Origin: Nostoc piscinale CENA21
GTDB taxonomy: Bacteria > Cyanobacteriota > Cyanobacteriia > Cyanobacteriales > Nostocaceae
Reading direction: 5' to 3'
Length of the DNA stretch: 64,000 nt
Assembly (NCBI RefSeq): GCF_001298445.1
Contig: NZ_CP012036.1
Span: 3,687,351-3,751,350, forward strand
Numbering within the stretch: position 1 is the first letter of the stretch; every line of letters starts with the position of its first letter. Below are positions 51,051 to 60,656 of the stretch, one piece after another. The notes beneath the pieces were generated by a model. That model was not told the DNA's origin. It worked only from the letters and a program-made list of their open reading frames with translations, and did not search any database. The position numbers and the translations under genes were made by a program.

Positions 51051-51078
51051 AAAAAACCGCCAATAGATAATGGCGGTT
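51051..51078 (-). terminator. Rho-independent terminator for DUF362 gene
   Basis: On the minus strand AACCGCCA pairs with TGGCGGTT followed by TTTT. It lies about 100 bases past the stop of the DUF362 gene. Confidence 0.85.
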
Positions 51079-51181
51079 GTCTGGTTAAGCAATCGGAGGG
51101 TAATTAAAGCTTAATCTTTGAGCTTAGTGGTTGCTGTAGCTGACTTTGCAGTTACTTATTCTCTAAAATTGCTTATTTAAA

Positions 51182-52153
51182 CTAACCTCTGCTATATGTA
51201 TTCATCGGTTCTTGGATAAACCGAATGTAAAGATGTTTAAAGGTAGATTTGATCACACGGGGCATAGCAAAATCAATTGGCATTAACTTATCAGGTAAGC
51301 GCCAATCAGAGATTTGTAATACATCAGGATGTAACAGCGGAAATTCAATTTTATCTAGTTCGGGACAAACCCCTAACCTTTGGGAAGCAACAACAGTCGG
51401 AACTTGCTGGGGTGAAACATTGAGAATTTCTACCATAGCCCTATCTAAAGCAAACACATCGGATGCGGCGGCTAAAATTCCTAAATTCCGAGATTCCCCA
51501 CCACTAGGGCCATTACCTTCATGACCAATAATGCCGTCTAAAATAGTTAAATCGGGTTTAATTGCTTTAGCCGTTTCTACTAACATTTCTCCAAAACGGT
51601 TAGCATCTTTCCCGGCTTCCATGTGCCACCAAGCTTTCATTTTACCGGGAACGCAACCAAATAAATTTTTCACACCCAAGGTTAAAGTTAATTGCATGTG
51701 TGATTTAACTTTGGGCAAATTAATAATGACATCCGCTTCCATCGCCTCTTTACACAGTAGCAGGTGGTTGAAATTTTCGCTGACTGTCTGGTAACGCTGA
51801 CCATGAAATTCAACGATGGGAAGATTGAGTTCTTGGATAAAAGATTGATAACCATTGGCAATGGCGACTCCTTTAGCACTCCCAAAAGCGGGACTATCCC
51901 CCAAAAAGGGTTTACCGCCAGCTTCGATAACCATTTTGGCAACTTCGTAAACCAGTTCTGGGCGAGTAGTACATTCTTTCGTCGGGCGTGCGCCTGTGAG
52001 AAGATTCGGTTTGAGTAATACCTTTTGTCCTGGTTTGACAAAAGCTGTGATTCCTCCCTGGGGTTTTAGCAAAGTGGTTAACGATTCCCGTAAAGCCCCG
52101 CTTTCGTAAGATGTAGCCCTGATTAAGCTAACCGATGGTTTGTATGTCTGCAT
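51182..52153 (-). CDS. DUF362 domain protein
   Basis: A 323-aa protein: VSLIRATSYESGALRESL, FVKPGQKVLLKPNLLTG, VIINLPKVKSHMQLTLTLGV then KNLFG, and a DLTILDGIIGHEGNGPSGG segment. These match DUF362, often fused to or beside 4Fe-4S ferredoxins. This copy has no ferredoxin domain. Cys residues are few, so metal binding is not obvious. Function is unknown. Confidence 0.9.
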   Translation of the reverse strand: MQTYKPSVSLIRATSYESGALRESLTTLLKPQGGITAFVKPGQKVLLKPNLLTGARPTKECTTRPELVYEVAKMVIEAGGKPFLGDSPAFGSAKGVAIANGYQSFIQELNLPIVEFHGQRYQTVSENFNHLLLCKEAMEADVIINLPKVKSHMQLTLTLGVKNLFGCVPGKMKAWWHMEAGKDANRFGEMLVETAKAIKPDLTILDGIIGHEGNGPSGGESRNLGILAAASDVFALDRAMVEILNVSPQQVPTVVASQRLGVCPELDKIEFPLLHPDVLQISDWRLPDKLMPIDFAMPRVIKSTFKHLYIRFIQEPMNTYSRG

Positions 52154-52428
52154 AGGTAAATAATTGCGTTAAGGATGGAATAGGTATGAATCTTGAATAA
52201 CACATTACATGATATTAAATTTTCTCCGCGGGAAGCTTAAAATCAGTATTTATCGCTCCCAATATGATGAAAATGTGGAAGCAAGTGACACCCCAAATCA
52301 ATTCTTGTGGGGCAGAATGTAAAAATACTACACCTGTCAGACCCTTGAAAGGTGATTAAGATGTGTAAAAATTGTGATTAAAATAATCTAGCTTCCTCAT
52401 CACCCAATTTTTGTAAATTGGTTTTACA

Positions 52429-52938
52429 ATGCTCAACATTCGCTATGAAACTGTTTTAGACTACCCAGCAATAGCTGATGTAAATAGATTAGCCTTTGGA
52501 CAAGACAATGAGGCTAACCTAATAGATAAAATTCGTCTTTCAGACCACTATATTCCCGAACTTTCATTAGTCGCTGAGATAGATAATGTCATAGTTGGTC
52601 ATATTTTATTTAGCTATATTGACCTAGTAAATACAGAAAAACTCCAGGTAATTGGTTTAGCACCTTTGGCAGTTCATCCCCAGTTTCAAAGACAAGGTAT
52701 TGGCAGCGCCTTAGTAGAAGCAGGATTAAAAATTGTCAATGACAGAGGAGAAGTTTTAGTAATTGTATTAGGTCATCCCCACTTCTATAATCGCTTTGGT
52801 TTTCAGCCTTCTGTTATTTATCAAATCGAGTCTCCTTTTCCCGTACCAGATGATGTTTTTATGGTGAAACCACTACAAAACTATCAGCAAAAGTATACGG
52901 GAAAGGTTGTTTATCCAGCTACTTTTGCTGAAGTTTAA
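52429..52938 (+). CDS. GNAT-family N-acetyltransferase
   Basis: A 169-aa protein with the acetyl-CoA pocket in GLAPLAVHPQFQRQGIGSAL (R/QxxGxG/A) and VLGHPHFYNRFGFQP, which is typical of the YhbS-like subgroup. It probably acetylates a small amine or protein; the substrate is unknown. It stands alone. Confidence 0.92.
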   Translation: MLNIRYETVLDYPAIADVNRLAFGQDNEANLIDKIRLSDHYIPELSLVAEIDNVIVGHILFSYIDLVNTEKLQVIGLAPLAVHPQFQRQGIGSALVEAGLKIVNDRGEVLVIVLGHPHFYNRFGFQPSVIYQIESPFPVPDDVFMVKPLQNYQQKYTGKVVYPATFAEV

Positions 52939-52982
52939 TATCAAGGCTTATGATTAAGGGTGTAAGGGTGTGAAAATAATGA

Positions 52983-54239
52983 TTATTGACCTTTGACAGC
53001 CTTATTCCAACCTGCCAATAAATTTGGATAATTTGCGGGTGTGGGGAACATTTTTTGTAAGCCGGCTTGACGCACTGCGGCTGATTCTTTGCTTAAGTTC
53101 CACAAAGTTTCATAGAAAAAGAAGGAGACACCAGCAAAGTTGCGATCGCGCACTTTCTGTACCTGAGTTTGAATTTGGGTAATGGGTATGTTTTTGTTCT
53201 TTAATCCAGTTATAATTCCTATACTTACAGGAATATGACTGCGTGCGGCTTTCACTTCTGGATACTCTAATTCTTTGATAAATACATTCAAGTCATCTCG
53301 ATATATCTGCAAAACCAATTCTTCCACCAATCCCAAACGTTCCCATTTTTGCCAGTCGGCTAAAAAATATTCGTAAGAAAAACGTTGAGGATTAGGTGCA
53401 ACAGACACTAAACAATTCTTTTTCGTGGTTTTAATCGCTGTAAATACCCGCTTCATAAAGTCGGTGATTTTATTTGCTCGCCAACGCACCCATTCTGGAT
53501 CTTTGGAATTTTTCGAGGGTGCTTTGCCACCATGTTCTTTTTTATAAAGTGCAACTGTATAAGCATCGTAGCCTAACTCCGAAGGCAAGCCAAAATGGTC
53601 ATCAAATTGAATCCCATCAATGTCATAGTTGCGAACAATTTCTACGATTAAATCTTGAATAAATTTCTGAACATCGGGGTGGAAGGGATTTAGCCAAACT
53701 CTATCGTGTATACCTTCTTTGACAATTTTTGTACCGTTGCTGCGATTTGTCAGCCACTGGGGACGGTTTTTGGCTAATAAAGAATCAGCAGGAGCCATAA
53801 AACCAAATTCAAACCAAGGAATCACCGTCAACCCTTGTTTATGTCCTGTATCAACAATTTCTTTGAGCATATCGCGGCCTTGCAATCCTGGGGTGGGATC
53901 AAGCGATCGCCCAATAACTTTAGCGGCTACTTTGCTGGGATATAATGTATACCCCCAATTCCACACCGCCGGATAAACAGTATTAAAGTTTAATTCATCC
54001 AGCCTTTGCAAAGCATTGTTCAGACGATTGCGTTCAAACAACACATTACTATCAATATTAGTTAACCATACTCCCCTTAATTCTGAAGTTGCTGGCAAAT
54101 TCTGCGCCGCAATGGGAAACGAAAGTAGGAATGTAGCGATCGTACTGAGAACAACCATAACGCCAAAGAAAGCCTGTTTGCGACTTTGACCCCAATTCCA
54201 AACAACTACCTCAACACACCGCTTGAGAAATCTTTTCAT
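52983..54239 (-). CDS. Family 10-like glycoside hydrolase (GHL10/DUF187)
   Basis: A 418-aa protein. A hydrophobic N-terminal segment (about 24-45) ends in AAQ, a signal peptide or anchor. The TIM-barrel domain includes ELRGVWLTNIDSNVLFERNR, LNFNTVYPAVWNWGYTLYPS, VIPWFEFGFMAP, GIQFDDHFGLPSELGYDAY and LVSVAPNPQRFSYEY. DD in QFDDH and E in WFEFG are likely acid/base residues. It probably trims a polysaccharide or peptidoglycan outside the cell. Confidence 0.93.
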   Translation of the reverse strand: MKRFLKRCVEVVVWNWGQSRKQAFFGVMVVLSTIATFLLSFPIAAQNLPATSELRGVWLTNIDSNVLFERNRLNNALQRLDELNFNTVYPAVWNWGYTLYPSKVAAKVIGRSLDPTPGLQGRDMLKEIVDTGHKQGLTVIPWFEFGFMAPADSLLAKNRPQWLTNRSNGTKIVKEGIHDRVWLNPFHPDVQKFIQDLIVEIVRNYDIDGIQFDDHFGLPSELGYDAYTVALYKKEHGGKAPSKNSKDPEWVRWRANKITDFMKRVFTAIKTTKKNCLVSVAPNPQRFSYEYFLADWQKWERLGLVEELVLQIYRDDLNVFIKELEYPEVKAARSHIPVSIGIITGLKNKNIPITQIQTQVQKVRDRNFAGVSFFFYETLWNLSKESAAVRQAGLQKMFPTPANYPNLLAGWNKAVKGQ

Positions 54240-54659
54240 ACTTGGTTACAAACAACAGAAAACATGGACAATTGACTGGTATACCTCAATAGAAGTTGCT
54301 TGCTCACCTGCTAAAGCAAAGTACAAAATACTTAATGTGTATGGGAAGAGGAAACAAGGTAAGTTTCTCTATCTTCCCTGTCTCCATTGCCCCATTTAAT
54401 AATAAGTCTTTCACCAAACACAATATTAGTTCTGTCTCGCTTTCATGACATTGTAACTATAGTTACATAAAACCACATCTATCATCTGTATACAAATCTT
54501 AATTTTTTTCCCTAATCTTGGACTTTTAGGATTATGCTATTTATTATCAGCAAAAATATCCGCCTACTTTCAACCTAAAAATTGTAATATAAACAACCTT
54601 AGATTAAGTAAAATTACTATAAAAACTAGCTATTTTGAATATCAAGTGCAGTGTATGTA
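54240..54659. other. Intergenic region, nothing recognised
   Basis: About 420 bp between divergent genes, AT-rich, with no clear ORF, repeat or RNA. Confidence 0.45.
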
Positions 54660-55157
54660 ATGAATACTACTAGTAATTCACCAGAAAGCTTAGAAAATAA
54701 TGCAGCCGCCGCAGAGAGGTTAGCAAGGGCGATTAAGGTTGCTGCTGGAGAATTTTCTTTGATCCTCGTTTGTTGTGACTCTATCTCTAAACGACAGCAG
54801 ATATTGAAATTTTTAAAAGAATTGTCATCGGTAGCCATCCAAGAACTCATCTTGTCACCTACAGATGAAACACTTTATACGACAATTACTAATAATATTG
54901 GTCTTTCTCATCCTCAAGCTTTGATCGTGCATGGTTTAGAATCAGTCGTAGCCATTCCACAACTGCTAATTAGCACTAATCTCATGCGCGATGAGTTTCG
55001 CAAAAATCTGCATTTCCCCGTAGTACTGTGGGTTAATGATGAAGTTCTCAGTCAGCTAGTTTGGTTAGCACCAGATTTAAAAAACTGGGCGGCTACTACT
55101 ATTAGGTTTGATGTTAATAACCCTGAATCAGTTGAAAATCAAGTTCTACGGGCGTAA
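54660..55157 (+). CDS. Stand-alone N-terminal module of large cyanobacterial signalling proteins
   Basis: 165 aa from ATG 54660; a GTG three codons upstream is possible. ENNAAAAERLARAIKVAAGE and FSLILVCCDSISKRQQ resemble the N-terminal part of large cyanobacterial TPR or WD40 proteins, but here the protein ends after this module. There is no Walker A motif. It converges on the caspase-EAL gene with 21 bases between stops. Resemblance is from memory. Confidence 0.65.
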   Translation: MNTTSNSPESLENNAAAAERLARAIKVAAGEFSLILVCCDSISKRQQILKFLKELSSVAIQELILSPTDETLYTTITNNIGLSHPQALIVHGLESVVAIPQLLISTNLMRDEFRKNLHFPVVLWVNDEVLSQLVWLAPDLKNWAATTIRFDVNNPESVENQVLRA

Positions 55158-55178
55158 CAAAGTTGAGTATTACATGAG

Positions 55179-57443
55179 TTATTCCGCAAAAATTTGTTCT
55201 CGCAAAAACTCACTTTTTTCTTGAGATAAACGATAAATTCCCGGTTCTGCTTTGCCAATTAAATGACCTTGTACATAGCTAATATCTAACTTTCTCAATT
55301 GACATAATTTTACTGGTGAAGTTTTATCTAATCCCTCAACAATGATACTGGCTGGATTTAGCGGATTTGTGGATGAAACTATTTGTTGGACAAAATTGAT
55401 AATTACATTCACTGGTTCACGATGCAGAATTTCTCGATCAATTTTGACATAAGGCGGGTTCAGTCCAGCTAATCGAGAAACTGAAGCATAACCTACACCA
55501 AAATCATCAATTCCAAATTTAATTTTTAACTCTTGGACATATTTAGATAATCTCAATTTAAATGTATCTAATGGCGATAGCAGTTTGACTCCATCCTGAT
55601 ACATAGGTAAATCAGCTTTTTCGGAAATTTCCAAAATTAGTTTTCTCGCTGGAATTTGATTGCTTTTTCCTTCTTTAACAATTTCACGCACAGCGTCAAA
55701 ATAAGCCGTTCGCATCAAAGATTCTGGATATACATTCACAGATAAAGGAAGTATTTCATAGGCTCGATTTTGTTTTGCTTTTATCAATGCTTTTCTGTAA
55801 CTATCAGCCGCTAAATTGAGGAGAAATTTATCTAACTCTATAGTAAATTTACGTCCCCATAACTCAGCAGCATAGAATAAATCTACAGGCGCAGTTAAAC
55901 TATCTGGGTCACGAGCTAAAGCTTCCCAGCCACTAATTGAAAATGTATCTAAATCAAAAATTGGCTCAAAATAGATAATAATTTTAGCAAGACGCTCACA
56001 GAAAAGACTAAATCTTTTCTCATAAAAAGAAATTGGGACAAAACCATATACTTTTTTTAAGTTATCCAGAATTGACGCTTCTACTCTGGCGGATTGGAGA
56101 TAGAATTTCTGACTAGATAAATAGAAACTAGAGATAATCGTACAGTAAGCATCACTGAGTAAGTAAGAATCTCGCAGTAAACCACAGATTAAAATAAATT
56201 CATTATCTAATGTATCTAAAGGTATCAATATAAAGGCTTTAGATACTGATGCTTGTTCATCATAATGGATTCTATAAATTCCCTGATGGTCTGGAGTAAA
56301 TATAGAGTTGATAGGAAGATTAGCCAGAATTTTATTTTTAATAATCTCAGCATAATCATCATCATCAATAACTTCACTAAAATTGCTTTGGGCTTTAATA
56401 TCCCAAACATTTTGATGGTTAGCACGACTCATGACAAACACTAGGTCGGCATCAGAAGTTAATCTGATAATTTCTAGAATAAAATTTTGAATTACAGGGG
56501 TTTCTTCTTTGTACTTAGATAAAAGTCTCTCCGAAAATTCATCTAATTTAGTAATTAACCTACTAATAAATGACTCAAACGGCTGTAATAGACTGGGAAT
56601 AGGATTATAGTACCTATCATTATTAATTTTACTAGAATATTCTAATTTAATCTCTCCAATTTTAATTTTACTATGAGTTGTTTCCAAAACATGGGGAGGA
56701 TGACATTTGGCTTTTGCTAAAATAATTTCAAAACCCTTATCTCGCATAACAATAATTTTAGGGTTGAGATTCGGTAAGAATTCTTGTATCTTACAACTAG
56801 CATATTCATGGAGTTCTAAGATTGATATTTGTCCATCTCTATTTAGATCCCCAGCTCCTGTTTCGATACCTTCTATTAAATAACGAGTATAAACAGATAG
56901 TTCTGACCCTTCTTGTTCAAAAGAATATTCAGTAGAACTAGAAGATGCAAGAACCACACGCCCTTCTGAACCTAGTTGTCCTTGTAAATCAATAGAATTA
57001 TCATTCTTTGCATATAAAATTGGGTCGAATGCTCCACTAAAACAGCAATCTAAGATAATTACCTGACGTTTGGCACGACTGCGTTTCATGACTTCATGGA
57101 TAAAATGAGCTGGAACTGCTGTAGACCTAACTAATTCTCCTTTTGAGTTTTTCTTGGTTGCGCGGGTTGCAAAATATAAGTTACCCGCATCATCTTTAAT
57201 ACCATGACCGGAAAAATACAAAAGGATTAAATCTTCTTTTGTTCGCTCTGAGAAAAGTGCTTCAATTTCATATTGCATTATCTGAGGATCAGGATTTTTT
57301 AAGCTTTTTAGCTCTTGAAAATCTCCCATCTCAGGATCTTGTAAAACTCGACGTAATGCTTCAATATCTTTCCCTGCTGCTGGAAGAGGATTTAATCCAG
57401 GTTCGTATTCATCAACACCGATTAGTAATCCTATTTTTGCCAT
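55179..57443 (-). CDS. Caspase - EF-hand - GAF-like - EAL fusion protein
   Basis: A 754-aa protein. Residues 1-240 are a caspase (peptidase C14/orthocaspase) domain: KIGLLIGVDEYEPGLNPLPA, LLYFSGHG with catalytic His80, and VIILDCCFSGAF with catalytic Cys (C134). Residues 199-210 form a textbook EF-hand loop (DLNRDGQISILE). About 310-460 looks like a GAF-type sensor part. About 490-745 is an EAL domain with FEPIFDLDTFSISGWEALAR, SVNVYPESL, LILEISE, FGIDDFGVGY, YVKIDREIL, IIVEGLD and YVQGHLIG; the residues needed for c-di-GMP hydrolysis appear present. It suggests protease activity coupled to calcium and c-di-GMP. No signal peptide. Confidence 0.9.
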   Translation of the reverse strand: MAKIGLLIGVDEYEPGLNPLPAAGKDIEALRRVLQDPEMGDFQELKSLKNPDPQIMQYEIEALFSERTKEDLILLYFSGHGIKDDAGNLYFATRATKKNSKGELVRSTAVPAHFIHEVMKRSRAKRQVIILDCCFSGAFDPILYAKNDNSIDLQGQLGSEGRVVLASSSSTEYSFEQEGSELSVYTRYLIEGIETGAGDLNRDGQISILELHEYASCKIQEFLPNLNPKIIVMRDKGFEIILAKAKCHPPHVLETTHSKIKIGEIKLEYSSKINNDRYYNPIPSLLQPFESFISRLITKLDEFSERLLSKYKEETPVIQNFILEIIRLTSDADLVFVMSRANHQNVWDIKAQSNFSEVIDDDDYAEIIKNKILANLPINSIFTPDHQGIYRIHYDEQASVSKAFILIPLDTLDNEFILICGLLRDSYLLSDAYCTIISSFYLSSQKFYLQSARVEASILDNLKKVYGFVPISFYEKRFSLFCERLAKIIIYFEPIFDLDTFSISGWEALARDPDSLTAPVDLFYAAELWGRKFTIELDKFLLNLAADSYRKALIKAKQNRAYEILPLSVNVYPESLMRTAYFDAVREIVKEGKSNQIPARKLILEISEKADLPMYQDGVKLLSPLDTFKLRLSKYVQELKIKFGIDDFGVGYASVSRLAGLNPPYVKIDREILHREPVNVIINFVQQIVSSTNPLNPASIIVEGLDKTSPVKLCQLRKLDISYVQGHLIGKAEPGIYRLSQEKSEFLREQIFAE

Positions 57444-58143
57444 ATTAATGCCACTATGACGAGTGTTAGCAAGAAGAATGAAAATGCTTACTCAATTGTT
57501 GTCCGCAGTCATTTTCTTTGTCTGTTACAAGTTCTGAATTAGCTTGAATAGCTATTGATATTTATCTCCCATAAAATAATAAAATTAGATGCTTCTATGT
57601 CAGGTTAATCTAAGTAATTACCCTTGGATAACGGGGGGTAAAACGACAATATTACTTACTAAAAATTGGTATCAAAGGATTCCGTAATAAATGTTTATAT
57701 TGACCGATATAAACGTTAAAAAAAGAAAATTTTATTAATTTTCCAAAAATACTGAGATTAAAAAATACGTTTTAGGCTTCTCTATACTAGATTTCAGTCA
57801 AATACCAATAATCTTAGGTTACGTATAAAATCTTGCTATTTCAGCACAGTAAAGTTTTTTTTGCGTTTTTTTCGTGAAACAAAAAAACATCCTGCTAATC
57901 AGTAACGCCTTAATTGACATAAGTAATCGAAGTGTTTCTGATTTTGTGAAATTTGAGTAAAGATTAAGGAACAAAGTATCACTATACCTGCGTCTCTGCT
58001 TATGTCTGCTTTTGATGACAAGCTTTTTAACAATTCCAAATTTATATAATTTGGAACTGAGTATTTTATTGTCATTAATTACTAAAATATTGGTTTTTAA
58101 TGCTTTAAATATTCACAAAAAAGGCATTTTATTTAGGGAAAAT
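57444..58143. other. Intergenic region, nothing recognised
   Basis: About 700 bp between divergent genes. A frame opening at 58012 (or earlier) runs into the secreted-protein gene, but the signal peptide begins at 58144. No other feature was seen. Confidence 0.45.
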
Positions 58144-58998
58144 ATGCGAAAAAATCAACATATTGCCAATCAAGCGAGAATTTTGACAGCCTTAGTTTTG
58201 ACTAGTATTTTGTCTGTTGGGAGTGGGCTAACGCTGATTAAAAGTGCCACAGCGAATCCAGCTAGTTTTTCGGCAACAACTACAAATGAAGTTTACGCAA
58301 ATAAAAATCAATCTAATGGCTTACCTACTTTAGTGACTAACGCAGTGTTTAAAGATGTAGTGAGTAGAAATGGTATATCTACTAGAGAACTGCAAGTTAT
58401 TAACTATAGTCGTAAGACTTGGCGTAATGGTTGTTTGGATTTACCACAACCGAATGAATTCTGCACTCAAGCATTAGTTCCTGGTTGGTTGGTTGTGGTA
58501 TCAAATGGTGAGCAGAAATGGACTTATCACACTAATAATAATGGGCGTTCTTTGCGTTTAGCTTCAGGGGAGAACCAAACTAACACAGCCAAATCAATTC
58601 CCATTCCCGCCAATGAATTACCTCCACCTTTAGATCAAGGTGTAGTCTTCCGCCAAATTTCTAGTGGTGGTTTTGCTGGGAGAACCTACCAAACAGTATT
58701 ACTCAATGATGGTCGCTTGATTCGGGTGCGTATTGGTGATGCGAATGATTCTGAACGCAGCGTCAAACAAACTTCGCGCCGACAACTGCGACAATTTCAA
58801 AATTTACTCAAACGTACCCGCAAGGAATTTGACAACCGCAGTTATCCCGCGCCCAGGGGTGCAGCCGATTTTATTACCTACACTCTTACCAGCAGACAGG
58901 GTACTGTGCAGTATAACGATATTTCTCAAAGCAACTTGCCTCAAGATTTACAGCAAGTAATTACAGCTTGGAATCAACTTTTGGCTAATAGTCAATAG
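58144..58998 (+). CDS. Secreted protein, function unknown
   Basis: About 284 aa from ATG 58144, chosen because MRKNQHIANQARILTALVLT begins a signal peptide ending near SATANPA; the longer frame from 58012 adds an unlikely leader. The mature part has two similar halves: RELQVINYSRKTWRNGCLDL with WTYHTNNNGRSLRL, then GGFAGRTYQTVLLNDGRLIR. Two cysteines (NGC, EFC) may form a disulfide. No enzyme motif is visible. Confidence 0.8.
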   Translation: MRKNQHIANQARILTALVLTSILSVGSGLTLIKSATANPASFSATTTNEVYANKNQSNGLPTLVTNAVFKDVVSRNGISTRELQVINYSRKTWRNGCLDLPQPNEFCTQALVPGWLVVVSNGEQKWTYHTNNNGRSLRLASGENQTNTAKSIPIPANELPPPLDQGVVFRQISSGGFAGRTYQTVLLNDGRLIRVRIGDANDSERSVKQTSRRQLRQFQNLLKRTRKEFDNRSYPAPRGAADFITYTLTSRQGTVQYNDISQSNLPQDLQQVITAWNQLLANSQ

Positions 58999-59092
58999 TC
59001 CTGGACTGTGTAGGCAGGGTGCAGGGGGAAAAAAATACCTTCTCTCGAAAATTGGATAATTTGTTTTCTTTATTTTCTACAAGTTCCAAACC

Positions 59093-59713
59093 TCAATCTA
59101 ACTCCCGCCGTCCTTCTAAGGCTCTGGCTAAGGTTACTTCGTCGGCGTATTCTAAATCTCCGCCTACAGGTAAGCCAAAGGCAATGCGTGTCACTTTTGT
59201 AAAAGGTTTTAGTAGTTGACCTATATATAGTGTGGTGGTTTCCCCTTCTACGCTGGGACTAATTGCTAAAATCACTTCTTGGGGTTTTTGCTGACTCACC
59301 CGCCGCACTAAGGGTTGGAGATTCAACTGTTCTGGGCCAATTCCATCCATCGGCGAAATTACTCCGCCCAAAACATGATATTTACCTTTGTATTCGCGGG
59401 TTTTTTCCAGGGCAATCACATCGCGGGAATCAGCGACAACGCAGATAGTTTGATTGTCCCGGTTAGGGTTGCGGCAGATTTCACAAACTGGTTCCGCAGA
59501 TAAGTGAAAGCAGACTGAACATAAGCCTACTTGCTTTTTGGCATCAACCAAGGCTTGCGCCAGAGCTTCTACTTCTGCTTCTGGGCGCTTTAAAATGTGC
59601 AGAGCCAGTCGCTGGGCTGATTTGGGGCCAACTCCTGGTAGGCGTTGCAACTGCTCAATTAACCGTGCTAAGGGACGTGCGTAAACCGTGGTCTTATCTC
59701 CAGAATTGCTCAA
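59093..59713 (-). CDS. recR: Recombination mediator RecR
   Basis: A 206-aa protein with a TTG start. The helix-hairpin-helix part (LIEQLQRLPGVGPKSAQRLA), zinc finger (CSVCFHLSAEPVCEIC) and Toprim domain (ICVVADSRDVIALEKTREYK then GKYHVLGG) are all present. It helps RecA load on gaps with RecF/RecO. No recF or recO is near. Confidence 0.96.
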   Translation of the reverse strand: MSNSGDKTTVYARPLARLIEQLQRLPGVGPKSAQRLALHILKRPEAEVEALAQALVDAKKQVGLCSVCFHLSAEPVCEICRNPNRDNQTICVVADSRDVIALEKTREYKGKYHVLGGVISPMDGIGPEQLNLQPLVRRVSQQKPQEVILAISPSVEGETTTLYIGQLLKPFTKVTRIAFGLPVGGDLEYADEVTLARALEGRRELD

Positions 59714-59781
59714 CCTTAACTATGATGACATAGGGTGAAAGGGAGTAGGGACTTGAATGACCAAGGACAAACGACAAATGA

Positions 59782-60120
59782 CTATTGACTCTTGGCCATT
59801 GATTTTTGAAACAACAATGGTTGAGCCGATCGCAATACTGCTTCTAATAAACCAGGAAATAATAATTCTAAATCTTCGCGCCGCAATTGATTAATGTGCT
59901 GGGTTCCTTCTTTATGAGTCAAAACGACTCCTGACTCTCTCAGAATCTTGAAGTGGTTGGACATAGTAGACTTAGCGATCGCAAAATCAAAATCCGCACA
60001 GCATTGCTCCCCTTTACTCGCTAACAGCCTCACAATCTCTAGCCGCACTGGGTCACCCAAGGCATACAACACCGCCGGTAACGATATATCTTTTCTGTCT
60101 GGATGATATAAAAATCTCAT
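59782..60120 (-). CDS. ArsR-family transcriptional regulator
   Basis: 112 aa from ATG 60120 (MRFLYHPDRKDISLPAVLYA); the frame extends upstream to 60198 but would run into the operator. Winged helix: ALGDPVRLEIVRLLASKGEQ, CCADFDFAIAKSTMSNHFKI then LRESGVV. A CC pair sits at the start of the recognition region and may sense redox state or thiol-reactive compounds. It is divergent from trxA, with a palindrome between them. Confidence 0.9.
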   Translation of the reverse strand: MRFLYHPDRKDISLPAVLYALGDPVRLEIVRLLASKGEQCCADFDFAIAKSTMSNHFKILRESGVVLTHKEGTQHINQLRREDLELLFPGLLEAVLRSAQPLLFQKSMAKSQ

Positions 60121-60157
60121 ACTTGTATTATCTCTTAAACTAGCGTATATTTTAATT

Positions 60158-60174
60158 ATTCGATAAAATCGAAT
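60158..60174. promoter_or_regulatory. Operator-like palindrome between arsR and trxA
   Basis: ATTCGAT-AAA-ATCGAAT is a perfect 7-3-7 palindrome 27 bases ahead of trxA and 38 bases ahead of the regulator gene. Size and position suit an ArsR-type dimer. Confidence 0.7.
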
Positions 60175-60200
60175 AAACGAATTAAAACAGGAAGGCAACT

Positions 60201-60533
60201 ATGTCATCCGTTACAAATGTTACAGAAGCCACGTTCAAGCCAGAAGTTTTAGAAAGTGAAGTTCCAGTTTTAGTAGATTTTTGGGCTCCTTGGTGTGGCC
60301 CTTGTCGGATGGTTGCGCCAGTAGTCGATGAAGTTGCCAGCGAATACGAAGGACAGGTAAAAGTAGTAAAGGTGAACACCGATCAAAATCCTACTGTTGC
60401 CAGTCATTATGGAATTCGCACCATACCCACACTCATGATTTTTAAGGATGGGCGGCAAGTAGATACGGTGGTTGGGGCAGTGCCGAAATCTACATTAACT
60501 AAGACTTTAGCACAGCATATTCCACAGGAATAA
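60201..60533 (+). CDS. trxA: Thioredoxin
   Basis: A 110-aa protein preceded by AGGAAGG. Active site WAPWCGPCRMVAPVVDEVA, cis-Pro region IRTIPTLMIF. It is an m-type-like bacterial thioredoxin reducing disulfides in the cytosol. It heads a run of redox genes (SDR, nitroreductase, GST) and is divergent from the ArsR regulator. Confidence 0.96.
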   Translation: MSSVTNVTEATFKPEVLESEVPVLVDFWAPWCGPCRMVAPVVDEVASEYEGQVKVVKVNTDQNPTVASHYGIRTIPTLMIFKDGRQVDTVVGAVPKSTLTKTLAQHIPQE

Positions 60534-60656
60534 AAGGCAGGAGTGTGGTGATGTAGGGGTGTAAGAGTGTGAGTGTAGGGGTTGGGTGTAGGGTAGAATT
60601 CTGACTTAGTACTCCACCCTCAGCACTTAACACTTTGCCTATAGAGGGGAAAAAAT

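Noticed and set aside
58012..58143. Long N-terminal extension of the secreted protein
   Set aside because: It would place a hydrophobic leader ahead of a complete signal peptide that begins at 58144.
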